A stretch of DNA of 64,000 bases from Cryptococcus deneoformans JEC21 (lineage: Eukaryota > Basidiomycota > Tremellomycetes > Tremellales > Cryptococcaceae): positions 195,001 through 259,000 of the forward strand of contig NC_006680.1 in assembly GCF_000091045.1 (NCBI RefSeq), read 5' to 3'. Under the pieces are notes generated by a model, which saw nothing but the letters and a program-made list of their open reading frames with translations, was not told the DNA's origin and did no database searches. This document shows, in pieces, positions 1-11,701 of the stretch (the stretch's first letter is position 1; every line of letters starts with the position of its first letter). Made by a program: the position numbers and the translations under genes.

Positions 1-2053
1 GTTTCCTTTTTCCTTTGGGATCTACAGGAGGCGGAGGCAAGGCCCACTTTCCAAGCTTGGCAGCGGGAGGTGGCATGGGTGTGTTCTTTTTGGTTTGGGG
101 TTTGGAGGCACCTTCGGTTTCGGCAGTAGGCTCAGGCTCGGGAGCTGGTCGAGCTTCAGGCTCGGTAACAACAGGCTCTTCGCTAATAGTCTCTTGTTCG
201 ACAGGCTCGGGTGTCTGTTCCTTTTCTTCCTCAACCTTTTGCTCACTGGTCACAGCTCCTGAATTTCCCATGACTAATCGCTTAGCCACTTCAGCCTCCA
301 ATTCTTCTTTCAACATTTGCTTTCTTCTCTTCTTTCCCTTCTTGGGTACATACACCCTCCCTTCCCTCGCGGCCTTCTCCATAGCGTCCTTTTCCTTTTG
401 CCTCTCATGCAACGTCTGGCGACACACGTCGTGATGAGGGTGACCAGGAGGAAAATTTTTGATAAATTTGTCCTGCGCTGGCCAGTGGCACTTTTCATCC
501 TCGTGAATAATCCAAATACCACCCTTACCAGGAGGGAATTTTTCAGTTCGCGGAATGGTCTCAAACATCTTGTGGATAGATAGGTTATGTCGGACCGAGT
601 TGCGCCACGCGTTATCGCCAGATTTGAAGTAGGGATAAGCTGTCTCTACATATCGGTAAATGTGCTCGAGCGAAAGGCCACCAGCCTTGCATGATAAAAT
701 GGCTTGACCGATGATGCAAGCAAAAGATGGACCAGGCCGTTCGTGTGATCTTGGCCCTGGAGGTACACCTTCGACGCCGGGGTCTTCGGCAACCTTTGCA
801 GGCTTGACGGGCGCCCGTGCACTGGACGCCTTTGGAGGACGCGTCGGGAGAGGGAGAGGCGGCGGGGGAAGCTTTTCTTCTTGACGCGTCTTGACCGTGC
901 GCGAAGGCAATGGTTTACGCGTACGACCTTCTTGCTCATCATCGCTACTGTCAAATTCGCGTCGTTGATGCTTCATAGTGACTGAAAAGCTGGAGGATGT
1001 AGACGCAGCAGTGGAAATGGCGGATGACGGAGGGTGTTCAGAGTATGCAATCTTGTTCGCCTGAGGGGTGACCATCAACTCGTCGTGGCGTGGAGAGAAA
1101 CGTTGTGGCTGCGGAGGCGCGGGACCCAGAGCACGAGCGGGGGAGATACCCTGGCCGTTGGCATACTAGAGCAAGTTATTAGTGTGTGTCTGTTTTAAAA
1201 CCAAAATTTTGCTTACATTAGGTTCAAACGCAGAAAGCTCCCAAGATGGATCCTGAGGAGGGATTGGCTGGTAAATTGGCGATTCTTCCAGATGCCCAGG
1301 AACGTGATCAAAAACGTCTCCGGCCACATACGGACTATCAGGGCGCGTCGTGCCCCGAAGAGATGCGTGTCGCGTCATCCCTGGTCGCTGCATAGAAGTT
1401 TGGGTACTGGGTCGCGTGGATACGATCATAGATTGGCTAGTCTGGAGCTTGGGTCGTTGTGGGCGGCCGGTTTGAACGATGAACTGTTGAGGTTGAGAGC
1501 CCAACGAGTTACTTTGCCGAAAATGATGTTGTTGGTCCATTGTCATCTGGTCAACAGGTGACAGCGGATGGGTGAATTGGCCCATAGTCGTGCTGGGCGA
1601 CTGGACCATGGCGTGATACCTCTCAGGTACCTGCAGATACGGTGTGGTCTCCTCTTCTGGCACAAAGGGCGTGAACTCAAACTCCTCGTACGCGCCATTG
1701 GGCGAGCGATGCAACGGCTGGCCGTGCATCGGCATCGCAATCCTTCCTTGAGCCACCTGATGTCCACCGTACGGCGTGATCATATGCTCCCGCATCTCTC
1801 CACCATACGCGCCCGATTGGTACTGTTGGAATGACGCGTGCGCGTAAGGGTCGGCATAATAGACTTGAGTTTGATAAGATGCGGACGTGGGAGTTGTCAT
1901 GAAGCTATTTTCATGGGTGCTAAAGAGTATGGTGAGCTAAAAGGTGAGTGGAGGATGGAAAGACGCGTCGAAGACTTACATGTCATTCTGAATGACATTA
2001 TGGGAGGACATGCTGCCAGAATGTTGAGAGTCCGAGCTCGTAGGACGCGACAT
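1..2053 (-). CDS. Forkhead (FOX) transcription factor, 3' end cut off by window
   Basis: Probable sequence-specific nuclear regulator. The minus strand encodes a winged-helix forkhead domain at about 735-430, with the recognition-helix signature NAWRNSVRHNLSIHK followed by a wing containing PPGKGGIWII. Upstream lies a long Gln/Pro/Ser-rich arm, and downstream an acidic Pro/Glu-rich tail that runs off the left edge. One clear intron lies at about 1216-1167 (donor GTAAGC, acceptor TAG). A second lies at about 1970-1925 (donor GTAAGTC, acceptor CTTTAG); it joins a short first exon starting MSRPTSS at 2053 in frame. The open frame continues a little upstream of 2053, so a further 5' exon is possible. 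Several ACGCGT boxes lie upstream. Family membership is certain. An Hcm1-type S-phase role is inference from the promoter, so no symbol is given. Confidence 0.85.
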
Positions 2054-2172
2054 TTGGCGAAAATTTTGCTCGAGGTTGTAAATAGGCGGTGTTACTCTTC
2101 CCGTCCAGCGGGGCTGTAAACTGGAGCAAATGGTATCTAAAGAGGAAAAGACTGATCAGCTTTCTAGTAGAG

Positions 2173-2382
2173 ACGCGTCGAATGGTGGAGCGGCAAAAAA
2201 AATGACGGGCAGAAAACATACTGGGCAGAAGAGTCGTGCTCCAGTATAGCAGACGCGTTTTGTATGTCTATATGGATGTCCCGGTCCGTGTGATAGACGC
2301 GGTGCCGTCAAAGAGGAAGGGAGGGAGGAAAGGTTGAAAGCCCGATAAAGCGGACGGGATGAAAGAGCTGCTCAAGACGCGT
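2173..2382 (-). promoter_or_regulatory. Cluster of three ACGCGT (MCB-like) boxes upstream of the forkhead gene
   Basis: AGACGCGT occurs at 2171-2178, 2251-2258 and 2375-2382, with another ACGCGT in the first intron at 1963-1968. ACGCGT is the MluI cell-cycle box bound by MBF-type (Swi6/Mbp1/Res) factors in fungi. The sequence shows the repeats; regulation by MBF is inferred. Confidence 0.5.
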
Positions 2383-3018
2383 AGTGATTGGCCTTGCCGT
2401 AGTAACTGTCGTTGTAGGCGGACGGTGCGGCGCGGTGGCGATGGCTGTGCTGTAATTGTGGGTGGCAAAAGTGAGTAAGGATAGTATGGTCGAGGACCGG
2501 CACAGGAAGAAATAAGCTGGTAGGAAGGGAGGGAGGAGGAAGGAAGAAAATGAACGCGAGTGAGAAATGCCGGTGCTCTGGGAAGGACGGACGCGCCTGT
2601 CCTCGACGCCGACCCCTCCTCCCTCTTTTTCTGACACCCCGTCAAAATTACCCAAACGGGAATTTATTTTACTAAACACGTCACTTGTCCCTGAATTGGA
2701 CTGTCGGCGCGGACCGGCGGCGTCGTCTTCTCCGTCCGCACAATCCGCCCCTCCTCCTAAATGCATCAAGGAGAGAGTCGCACGCGAATGCTAATCCTTG
2801 CGGGGCGCTATATTCCTCTGTACCTACTGCGTTTATAGTTATACCTCGGGTACAGACTGTACGACCATAGCCAAATCGAATGTGAACGATTATCCAACTT
2901 CAAGTTGGGCTGTGGATCCAATTTATGATTACGCGGATGAGGATTACGACGAAGGGTTTACACAGTGACTAGAAAGACAGAAATGAAAAATGCAGTCTCC
3001 ATATCACGACATGTACGC
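2383..3018. other. Intergenic, forkhead upstream region and Sam35-like 3' end
   Basis: No convincing gene. Overlapping open frames on the minus strand (about 2308-2769) have skewed Pro/Ser/Arg composition and no recognisable domain. The interval probably holds the long 5' leader of the forkhead gene and the 3' UTR of the next gene. Confidence 0.5.
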
Positions 3019-3976
3019 TTACACCCTTCTGCTCTCGGCATAGTCCAGGACTCTCTCGATATACTTTTCCACTCCCTGTTTCCCTTGCACAGCTCCTCTT
3101 AAAAACGAATCCTCTGGCAGCGTGAAAAGCACATACAGGTGCGAAGCCACGAGCGCATCCAGACTTGTCGGCCTCTTTGCTCCCAGCGCCCATCCATCAC
3201 CTCGCAACAAACCATCCACAACATCTACGGCCTCCTGTCCCTTTCTCAGGACGTCGTCTATATCGATATCGCGCCTGTCGCCCGTGAGACTTGCGGGAAG
3301 AGGGGTGGTGAGGCCTGCATAGAGAGGAGGCGGGACTGGGAAATGGAGGTGGAAAGGGATTCGGGAAGAGGACGGAGGGGGGAGGGAGGCGAGGTATGCG
3401 GGGAGGAGGTGGGTGAGGATGAGTTGGGAAAGGGCGAGGGCTTTGTCGTAGCTTTCTTGTGATGCAAGCCCTTGCCACCTGGCCGGATGTTAGTTGCAAC
3501 GCATACACAAAAACAAGAGCGTCGACCCACTCTCTGTGCCTCCCGTCGAGGGGATAAGTACCTTCCAGCCAGCCCCTTATTTCGTCTGTGGACAGCAACC
3601 TCTCCTGGCTCGGGATATGCAGTGCCGGCAACGTGCCGTTCGGGGCAGACGACTCATTGGGCCATTCTTTAAAGACGACAGGCGGCTGGGAAGCAGTATG
3701 GCGGAGGAGGAAGAGGAGCTGGGTGCGGAGGGAGGAGGGGTTGGCGGAGAGCCACGGGCGGCGGTGGGGGTGGGGGTGCGCGGACGACGGGTGGATCCAG
3801 AGGACGGCGGACTGCGGGGGGAGCCCGCGCGCGTGGGCTTTCCACTCGAGCTGGTCGTCCTGCGGGTGGACAACGAGGGGGAACGTGCTGTAGAAGGACC
3901 GGAACCACGTGGGGGCGGCCCACGTGGATACGCCGGGGGAGAGGGTGGTCATCGCAGGGTTGGTACAGATGTTCAT
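3019..3976 (-). CDS. Metaxin/Sam35-like mitochondrial outer-membrane protein
   Basis: Probable subunit of the SAM (sorting and assembly machinery) complex, which inserts beta-barrel proteins into the mitochondrial outer membrane. Two exons: 3976-3562 and 3455-3019, with a 106-nt intron (donor GTACTT, acceptor CACAAG; a CTAAC lies within it). Joining them gives 283 residues. The N-terminus has a metaxin-like stretch (FPLVVHP, then a 'WLSANPSSLRTQLLFLLR' segment resembling the thioredoxin/GST-N fold). A 'GTLPALHI' segment follows, and a helical C-terminal half (LALSQLILTHLLPAYL, then LDALVASHLYVLF) fits a GST-C fold. ATG at 3976 is used; an in-frame ATG eight codons later is also possible. The family call rests on remembered pattern, and Sam37/metaxin-1 is an alternative. 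Confidence 0.6.
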
Positions 3977-4002
3977 CAGAGAGTTTCTAAAGTCGCTGAA
4001 GG

Positions 4003-4070
4003 GGTGGAGGCTGTACGTAATCCTGCTAATGGCGGCTGTACGTAATCATGGGTGGAGGCTGTACGTAATC
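4003..4070. repeat. Three imperfect tandem copies of GGNGGCTGTACGTAATC in a divergent promoter
   Basis: Copies at 4003-4022, 4031-4047 and 4051-4070 share GGCTGTACGTAATC exactly. They lie in the 163-bp gap between the two start codons (3976 minus, 4140 plus). TACGTAA is a typical half-palindromic bZIP site (Yap/CREB-like), so this may be a shared regulatory array. Confidence 0.7.
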
Positions 4071-4139
4071 CGCTGTGGACGCTGTGACGTCGCCGAGTTA
4101 TGTATCGCTGCTGGACGGTGTACATCCCCACGCACCACT

Positions 4140-7100
4140 ATGGCCCCCGCATACTGTAAGTCCCCCGCGCACGGTGCCCGCTCACAGCCAGCCCCGCAGG
4201 AGACGCAGTACTACGACCAGCTGTTTGCGTTTGTAGACAAGGACAACGTGAGTGCGCACAAGCCATGCCCCCCCTGACATCCCCAGACCGGCATCCTCCC
4301 CGGCCAGGACGCATACCCCTTCCTCACATCCTCCAACCTCTCCACCACCGCGCTCGGAGAGATATGGGCCATCGCCGACCCCGACAACAACGGATTCCTC
4401 ACTCGAGATGGATGGTACAAGGCCGCCCGCTTGATTGGCTGGCTTCAGAAGGGCGGCGCCACGAGTGTCGAGGAATCCTTGCTTGCGAAGCGTGAGTCGA
4501 CCTCGGCCGGATGCCTAGCTGACAATGCAGCCGGGCCGCTCGCCGCATTTGACCAGGGCCCCAAACCGCCCGTCGCCGCCCAGCCCACGGCCCAGCCGCT
4601 CTCGGCGCACACCACCGGATCCGCCCTGCCCCAACTCACACCGACCGACCGAGCAAAATTCACCAGGCTCTTTGCCGGTGCCGGACCTGCCAACGGCTTG
4701 ATCACCGGCGACAAGGCGCGGGACATTTTCATCAAGAGTGGACTGAGCTATGAAAAGCTCGGACAGATCTGGCAAGTAGCTGTCGCAGCAGATATCAAAC
4801 CGATAAGCCCTAACTTGCTGTCGTAGGAACTTGGCCGATACGCAAGGACGAGGCTCTCTGGATCTGACCGACTTTATCATCGGCATGCACCTCATCCAGA
4901 GCTGCATGGCAAACCCCGCGCTCGTTCTGCCCGCCGTTCTTCCTCCTGGCGTATACGAGACTGCTTCCGGCGGCCGGCCACCCCCGCCTCCAGCGCCAGT
5001 CAGCCCCGTGGTGAGGAACAATACCGGCCCTGCTAGCCCGCTGAGGCAGCAGTACGCTGGTGGCGCCGTTGCGCCTTTGCAACAGCAAGGTACAGGTGGC
5101 AGTATCGGTGGCACGAGCGCGCCTGTCCCCCCTGCGAGGTCATTCACCGCCAGCTCGGCGTACGCCCCACCATCTAGGCAAATGTCTATCACGAGCACCC
5201 AATGGGACGTTACTCCCCAAGCCAAGGCCACGAGCGACGGGTTCTTTTCACAGTTGGATCCGCAGAATAAAGGTGTGATTGATGGTGATGTGGCTGTACC
5301 GTTCATGCTCCAGAGTCAGTTGGATGAAGCCACCTTGGCGAATATCTGGTAAGCGCCTCTTGATAACCTTTCTATCCCCGCCCACGCTCATCCCTTTGTA
5401 GGGACCTCGCGGACATCCGCAAAGAAGGTAAACTCACCCGCGACGAATTTGCCGTCGCCATGCACCTGATCAACGTCAAACTCTCCGGCCAGGAGATCCC
5501 CGCATCTCTTCCCGTCAGCCTTGTCCCGCCGTCTCTCAGGGAGGAATATGGGCCAGGGAAACAAGAGGTGCTGCAAAGTAGTGCGACAAAGGATCTTTTC
5601 GACCTCTTTGCAGATGAACCACCGGCGTCTAAAGCCGCAAGCCCTGCGCCTCAAGCTCCCGCTCAGGCTCAAGCGCCTGCCCGCACTCCTGCTCCTGCCC
5701 CTGCTTCCGCTCCGGCGCAACCCCCAGCTCTCCCCGCTCGTAGCCTCTCACAACAGCCCCCGCCACCCACTCCCCAAACACCATTCCTCCCGCAACCCCC
5801 ACCTCCGCCCTCGCGTCGCCAAGCGTCTCACGCCACGTCGGCACTCTCTCCCGCTCCTACCGGCCAACAACCATCTTCCTTCCAAGGATCCGCTTTTGCG
5901 TCCCCCTTCTCTGCCAGCCCTGCCCCTGCTGCCGCTCCCGCTCCCGCTTCTCGGGGCGGCGACTTGCTAAGCGACGATGCCGAAACCAGCTCGACACCCG
6001 TCCCCGACCACTCTGCCGAACTGGGCAACAAGCAAAACCAACTCGCTCAAACCACACGTTCCATCACCGATCTGTCCAGCCAACGAACCGAGCTCGAGGG
6101 AAGCGACAAGTCTTCCAAGCAGCAGTTGGAAGAGCTCGAGGGCAAGTTGGCCGCCGCGAGGGAGAAGCATCAGACCGAACTGAGGGCGGTCGCTGACCTC
6201 AGGACCAGGGTTGGAGAACAACAGGCCAAGGTGAAAAAGTTGAATTCAGACTTGATCACCGCCTCCTCCGACCTTTCTGCCCTCCAGTCCGAAAAAACCG
6301 AACTCGAACAATCGCTCTTGCACGACAAGGAGGAAGTCCGTTCTCTCCAAAGGCGGATGAAGGAAGTCGATGATGAAAAGCAAGGGCTGGTGCTCGTCCT
6401 CGAAAAGTTGAGAAAGGAAGCGAGGCAGCAAAAGGGGATGGTGAGTATTGCGAAGAAGCAGGTTAGTACAGCCGAAGGTGCGAGGGACGAGGTTCAGGCG
6501 GAAATGAAGGGGGTAGAGAAGGAGATTGAAGAGGACAAGGCGTTTTTGGTACAGCATGAAAAAAACCAGGCCCAGCAACAGCAGCAGCAAACTAAAGCGC
6601 TCTCTCCACAATCGACAGGAATTTTTGCAGCTGGTATCGCCCTCCCTCCTACCCCACAGGCACTCAGCCCCGCAGCTACCGGTATGTCAAACAGGTCAAA
6701 CAACCCCTTTGACCGCTTCTTGGCCAGTGGAAGATCCACCTCTCAGGCGCAGGTACCCTCCTCTACCGCCGCCACCGCGGGCTCGCCGTCCAACGCATCA
6801 ACGCCCACCGGCCAAACTCCTCCGCAAGCAGTATCCGCCCCCGCCTCGGCCGCCGAAGAATCGACCGACAGGTCTCTCTCACCCGGCTCTCCTTTCGGCG
6901 GTATCGCAGAGACAACGGGTTCCGCATTCGGGAGTGTCGGTGCAGCAGCCACAGCTGCTGCCGGGGCTGTGGCCGCAGGTGCGGCGGGGCTGTACGAGAC
7001 TGCGAAACACGCCGTGACGGATGAACCCGAACACGATCCTCACCTCGACACCTCTTCTCCGTCTGCCGCGCCTACCTCTGTAGAAGTGGCTGATGGTGCG

Positions 7101-9296
7101 GCTTCTAGGGCTGTGGAGGAGGGTAACCTCAATACGGAGCGAGATGTCGCTGAGCAAGAGGTTGGTCCTATTACCGCAGGTGAGGGTGAGGGACAGCAAG
7201 AGCAAGAGCAAGAGCAAGATCCGTTCGGAGCGCCTTCAGGCGGGTTCGGATTCGCAGGGGAAGATGAAAAGACCCCTATCGCTCAGCAAGAAGAGCTTGA
7301 TCCCTTTGGTGCCCCTCAAGTCCCTGGCACCACTATCGCCAGTACCGCCGGCGCTGAAAACAATAACGGAATCCCTACCGATCCATTCGGCGCGCCCGCT
7401 ATTCCCCAGACCGACGGCTTCTCCGAACAACAGGGACAAGCTGCCGGGTCTCAGGACGGGGGGTTCAACGACTTTGAAGAAGGATTTGGTGATTCCTTTG
7501 GGGCAACCGGAACGACCACGACTGCCACCGCCGCGCCTGCTGAGAAGGCTGTAGCCGGTGCCGAGCAAGAAGCGAACAAGGCCCCTACCGACTTTGATAG
7601 TGCCTTTGCCGAGTTTGATTCTCCTGCTGAAACTCCCCCTCAGTTCGAGCAGCATCCTCAGGAATCTACACTCTCTCCCAACCAAGGTATTCCCAGCGGC
7701 ATCCCCAAGTCTGAACTCCCTGTTAGCCTCTCTGAACGACCAGACGCCGAGCGGACTTTCTCTACCCAAGCGACTATCGCGCCGGAGAGTGAGCCGATAA
7801 CACCCATGGCCGATATCCCTGGTGAATACCGCTCCCGTGAGGAAGGATCGTCCGGTGTGCCTTCCTCCAGAGGATCGACACCCGGTCTCGCAGGGGTTGG
7901 TGCCGCAGCAGCAGTGGCCGGTGGCGGAGTGGGTGTAGGTGTCGGAAGTGCTTTGGCTCATGAATTCAAGCCAGAGCCCGAGCCCGAGCCAGAGCAGCAG
8001 GGAGGATACGAGCACTCACGGCAGCAAGTGCAAGGAGTGAATGTCGGAGAGTCGAGCGATGAAGACGAAGGGCCCGAAGATCTAGAGAGGCCTCGAAAGG
8101 GGTACGGAACAAAGGGCGCGGAGTCGTCTGTGTCATCACCTATTGAACAAGAGCCCTCGCCTACTTCAGCAGGTGCAGCTGCGGCCCTCGCCCCACCCAT
8201 TGCGGGCTTTATGACTGTTACCGAAGACCCTCAGCCCAAGGTCCGACGAAGTGCACCCCCACCTCCTTCCAAGACCGCTTCTGCCTCTTCTGCCGTTGTC
8301 GCCAACCCCGCTGCTCCTGCGCCTTCCGCGCCTGCTACAGAGTCCGAGACCGTCTCTCCAGTCGTGGCTACTGCGGGCGGTGTCAACCCTGGAGAAGAGT
8401 TTGATCCCTTCGGTGCGCCCATGGTAGCCAACGTCAATGCCGCTCCAGGCAACATTGCCACCACTCAAGGTGCTTCGTATATTGATGCCCCTTCTACTGC
8501 TGCCTCTCAGGCTCATCCCAAGACTGCTTCGTTTGATGAAGACGACTTTGACTTTTCCGACCTCCCCCCCGCTCAGGTCGAGTCTGGTATCCCCGTGGCG
8601 GCTGTTCAGCAATCCACGGCCATTGCTGGAGGAGCGCCCCCGTCTGCTGGTTTCGATGATGAGTTTGCCACTTTTGACGATGAGTTTGAAAAGCCTGAAG
8701 AGTTATCTGCAGGCAACGGATCGGAGAATTCTAGTGGCAACAAGAGCTATGAGATGGTGAGCCCTCAGCCGAAGCCTAGTGGATTGTATGATGAGTGGGG
8801 ATTCGGTTCGTCGGCAAAGAGGGCAGGTAACCCGCAGGAGCAGCAATATCAGAATCAACAGGAAGCTTCGGGTTTTGGTGATGCCTTTGGTACCCAAGCT
8901 TCTCAGGGAACTCAACAAGGAGGGTTGTCATTTGATGATGCTTTCGGTAATGACTTTGAGCCTTCTTCGTGAGTTGTAAGGTTTTCTGGGGTGATTCACA
9001 AGTTCTGACGTCCTCAATAGCTCTGCCCAGACTCAAGAATACGCCCCTCCCCCCGGTTCTCCCCCTCAACAGCAAGCCCTTCGACCTCCCATGCCCGAGA
9101 GACGACCAAGTGGTGCCCAGGCGGATGATATCGAGGATGTAAAAAAGGTGTGCTTCATTTTTTTTTCTATGTATGGGGTGATGGCTTACTTGCTGCTTAG
9201 CTCTGCGCGATGGGTTTCCCCCGCGAACTGGTAGTTGAAGCTCTCGCAGCGAACGCATATGATTTCCAAAAGACTTTGAACGTGTTGTTGGCGTAA
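4140..9296 (+). CDS. EDE1: EH-domain endocytic scaffold, Ede1/Eps15-like
   Basis: Early-arriving endocytic adaptor that organises clathrin-coated sites at the plasma membrane. About 1,600 residues with six short introns (near 4248-4288, 4491-4531, 4772-4827, 5350-5401, 8971-9020 and 9149-9202). Three EH domains come first: residues about 24-110 (YYDQLFAFVDKDNTG, IWAIADPDNNG), about 150-240 (LGQIWNLADTQGRG) and about 325-420 (LANIWDLADIRKEG). A Pro/Ala linker follows, then a long coiled coil encoded at about 6010-6570. Next is a low-complexity region with one NPF (SNNPFDRF) and four DPFGAP motifs. The last 45 residues form a UBA domain (KLCAMGFPRELVVEAL). That order is the classic Ede1 architecture. 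ATG 4140 opens a frame that runs into EH1 without splicing. Confidence 0.93.
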
Positions 9297-9988
9297 GAAA
9301 ATCAGCGATACTCTGAAGATGGTTTTAGTATACGTTATTTGATTGATAAGGTAATGAAGAAATGCAAAAGTTGTTTTGGCACATTTGACGGATAAAGTAT
9401 GGCCAAGCTAAAGAGCAGATGGAAAGAGGCAAATATCGACGGAATAGTAAACATCAAATACAATGGTTTTTTGGCCTGTCCGTTTTCCTTTTGCTGTTTG
9501 CTGGCAGAGACCAATGCCTTTGATCAAGCGCAGTCTCTCCATCTTCTGAGTCGACGCCCAGTAAGACTAGAGAGGGACTCTATACAGAAGACAAATTTGG
9601 TTTCGTTCCACCATTATTATTGACATTTCGTCATCATACCCTTAGCTCTATGAACCGTATCGAACTAGCAAGCAGTCTGTAAAGATCCAGCCCAATGTAC
9701 GTGCGGATTTCTATTATGCGATGTGATTATGATTGTAACAGGGAGATGCACTCCCCTGAGCTCGCTCAGCCAGGCCTAGTCGGAGACAGGCCGATGTCCG
9801 TCGAGCTGCTTGTGTCGAGCCTACGAAGCAAATCAAATGGTGGCGAAAATGCTAGTAATGACGTGCAGAATTATTATACTCGCCTTCGTCATCACTTTTT
9901 CTGTCCTTGTTACTCTCGTCCATATAGAAGTGAAGTCCAATCGGCGCATCCTTTATTTGATATACCTTTATAACTAGCCTTTCAAACA
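9297..9988. other. Intergenic, EDE1 3' region and TTC1-like promoter
   Basis: Nothing firmly codable on either strand. A 44-codon minus-strand frame near 9540-9410 has no support. The interval probably holds the EDE1 3' UTR and the 5' leader of the next gene. Confidence 0.5.
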
Positions 9989-11274
9989 ATGACCTCTGCA
10001 GAAGAAGATCAGTTCGAAAACCTCCCAAAGTTTGATGCTAGCAAGTTCCAGCCCCCAGCATGGGCAAAGCCGGCAAATTTCCAATGGGGTGACAGAAATG
10101 GGGAATCGTCCAAGGCTACTGCCTCTTCAGCCGACAAAGAGGGAAATCAGAACATATTGGATCTGGGGGATGATGAGAGTTACGATGATAACGATGATAG
10201 CGGAGATGAAGTTTTTGAAGACGCTCACTCGACGGTTGATCCGGAAGAAGCCATGTTTACCATTTCCGAGCTCAAGGTATGTTTCCATTCCTCGTCTGAC
10301 CTCTTCCGCTGTGCCATATATTCTATATCAAGCCTTTCATGTTAGTACCTAGATGCTGACCTTCTGACCAGGAACTCTTATCCAGAGCGACCAAACACAA
10401 AATTACGGGCAACTCTCATTATACCTCCAAACCTCCCCAATACGAGCAAGCCATCGCATCGTACAAACTAGCCATCGATCACCTGCCAACTTTCCCATCT
10501 GACCCTACAGACCCCGAACACCAGGAACAAGATAGTAAAAACGATTTTAAGGGTAAAATGAAAGTAGAAGAACCCGTGCCTAGCGGTCTTCAAGAAGTCA
10601 CAGAGGAAGAAGCTGTGGCTATCCAGAAAGAAGAAAATACTAAGAAGGGCAAGTCGCCGGAAGAGTTGGAGAGGGAAGAAGTAGAAGATGAAATTAAAGA
10701 GTGTACAAAGGCTTGTTGGGGGAATCTTGCTGCGTGCTACATTGCCATCGTGCGTCTCTTCATCTCTACCTCATCCTTCTCACGCATCTTGCTGACTGTG
10801 ATTATCAAACTTGCAGAAAGACGACGGAAATGCAGTTAAAGCATGTACAGAAGCGCTCAAGATTGACCCCCATTATACCAAGGGTCTTCACCGTCGTGCA
10901 ACGGCCAATGAACGTCTGGGAACCCTTACGGCCCTTACTTCCGCTCAGCAGGGTGTGTTATATAGTTCTTTTTCAGACCATTTGTTGAAACGCCAGGACT
11001 GACAAATCTCCCGATTAATGGGAGTTTACTGACAGATTACACCCTGCTCAAGACCTTGCTTCCCGCCTCCTCTCCATTACTCCCCTCCATCCGTCGCTCA
11101 CTGATCGTCCTCCCTCCCAAGATCAAGTCGGAAGAGAAGAAGCAGTACGACGAGATGATGGGTAAACTGAAAGACCTTGGCAATTCGTTATTGGGGAACT
11201 TTGGGTTGTCGACTGATAATTTCAAGTTTGAGCAGCAGCCGGGAGGCGGTTATAGTATGAATTTTAATCGATAG
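9989..11274 (+). CDS. TTC1-like tetratricopeptide (TPR) protein
   Basis: Likely cytosolic TPR co-chaperone-type adaptor. Four exons (9989-10276, 10372-10749, 10817-10952, 11036-11274) encode 346 residues. An acidic N-terminus (DDESYDDNDDSGDE) precedes three TPR units. The first has a long acidic insertion (about 10500-10690). The second and third are recognisable by 'CWGNLAACYIAI' and 'ACTEALKIDPHYTKGLHRRA'. The C-terminus, with KLKDLGNSLLGNFGLSTDNF and a GGYSMNF ending, matches the distinctive tail of metazoan TTC1. Splice sites are GT-AG and all phases agree. The biochemical partner in fungi is not evident from sequence. Confidence 0.85.
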
Positions 11275-11609
11275 ACATAACTGTTAGAGTATAGGTCTTG
11301 CGTAGTAGATGCTATTTTCATTCACGTGACAACATGTACGATTTCTCAATCCTACCTTGGCAATGGTGGAACGGGGTCCTCGCTTTGCCTCTTTGCATAA
11401 ACGATCAACATGAGATGCGTAAGCACGAAACACCCTTGCGTCAGGGATTTTTGAGACAGACATCAACTGTCAACATTCGAAATATCGAAAAGCACTCACA
11501 GAGATAAAAATAATAAACGCATGTCAATCTTTCTGTGTCTGTGAGACAAATAATCATGCATCTACTGAAAAGAACAAGCCCTAAAAAAACCAAAAACAAA
11601 AAAAGATCT
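11275..11609. other. Intergenic with a TCACGTGA palindrome
   Basis: No gene seen. A CACGTG core within TTCACGTGAC sits at 11323-11328, downstream of the TTC1-like gene and upstream of a Pol III terminator region. Confidence 0.5.
11592..11609 (-). terminator. Pol III T-run terminator of tRNA-Glu
   Basis: Reading the minus strand past the tRNA 3' end gives ATCTTTTTTTGTTTTTGG, a strong oligo-T stop for RNA polymerase III. Confidence 0.75.
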
Positions 11610-11701
11610 TCTCCGACCGGGATTCGAACCCGGGTCGTCCGCGCCACGTTGGAAGTTGAGTTCCTGAAAAGCGGATATACTAACCCCTGTACTATCGAAG
11701 A
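11610..11701 (-). tRNA. tRNA-Glu (anticodon UUC) with a 21-nt intron
   Basis: On the minus strand the 5' acceptor strand TCTTCGA pairs with the 3' strand TCGGAGA, including one G-U. The T arm is CCGGG-TTCGAAT-CCCGG. The anticodon stem TCCGC/GCGGA encloses a loop that, after removal of a 21-nt intron at the canonical 37/38 position, reads TTTTCAC and gives anticodon TTC. The loop resembles the CTTTCAC of yeast tRNA-Glu. A run of seven Ts lies just 3' on the minus strand as a Pol III terminator. Confidence 0.9.

Noticed and set aside
2308..2769. 153-codon minus-strand frame upstream of the forkhead gene
   Set aside because: Low-complexity Ser/Pro/Thr composition, no domain, and it lies where a 5' leader is expected.
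4515..5306. 263-codon minus-strand frame
   Set aside because: It is the antisense shadow of EDE1 exons that encode clear EH domains; its Gly/Cys-rich composition has no domain.
7236..8015. 259-codon minus-strand frame
   Set aside because: Antisense to the EDE1 low-complexity region.
11610..11701. Reading the first tRNA as tRNA-His (GTG) by placing the intron earlier
   Set aside because: Eukaryotic tRNA introns sit at 37/38 and the acceptor lacks histidine features; the loop TTTTCAC gives Glu UUC.
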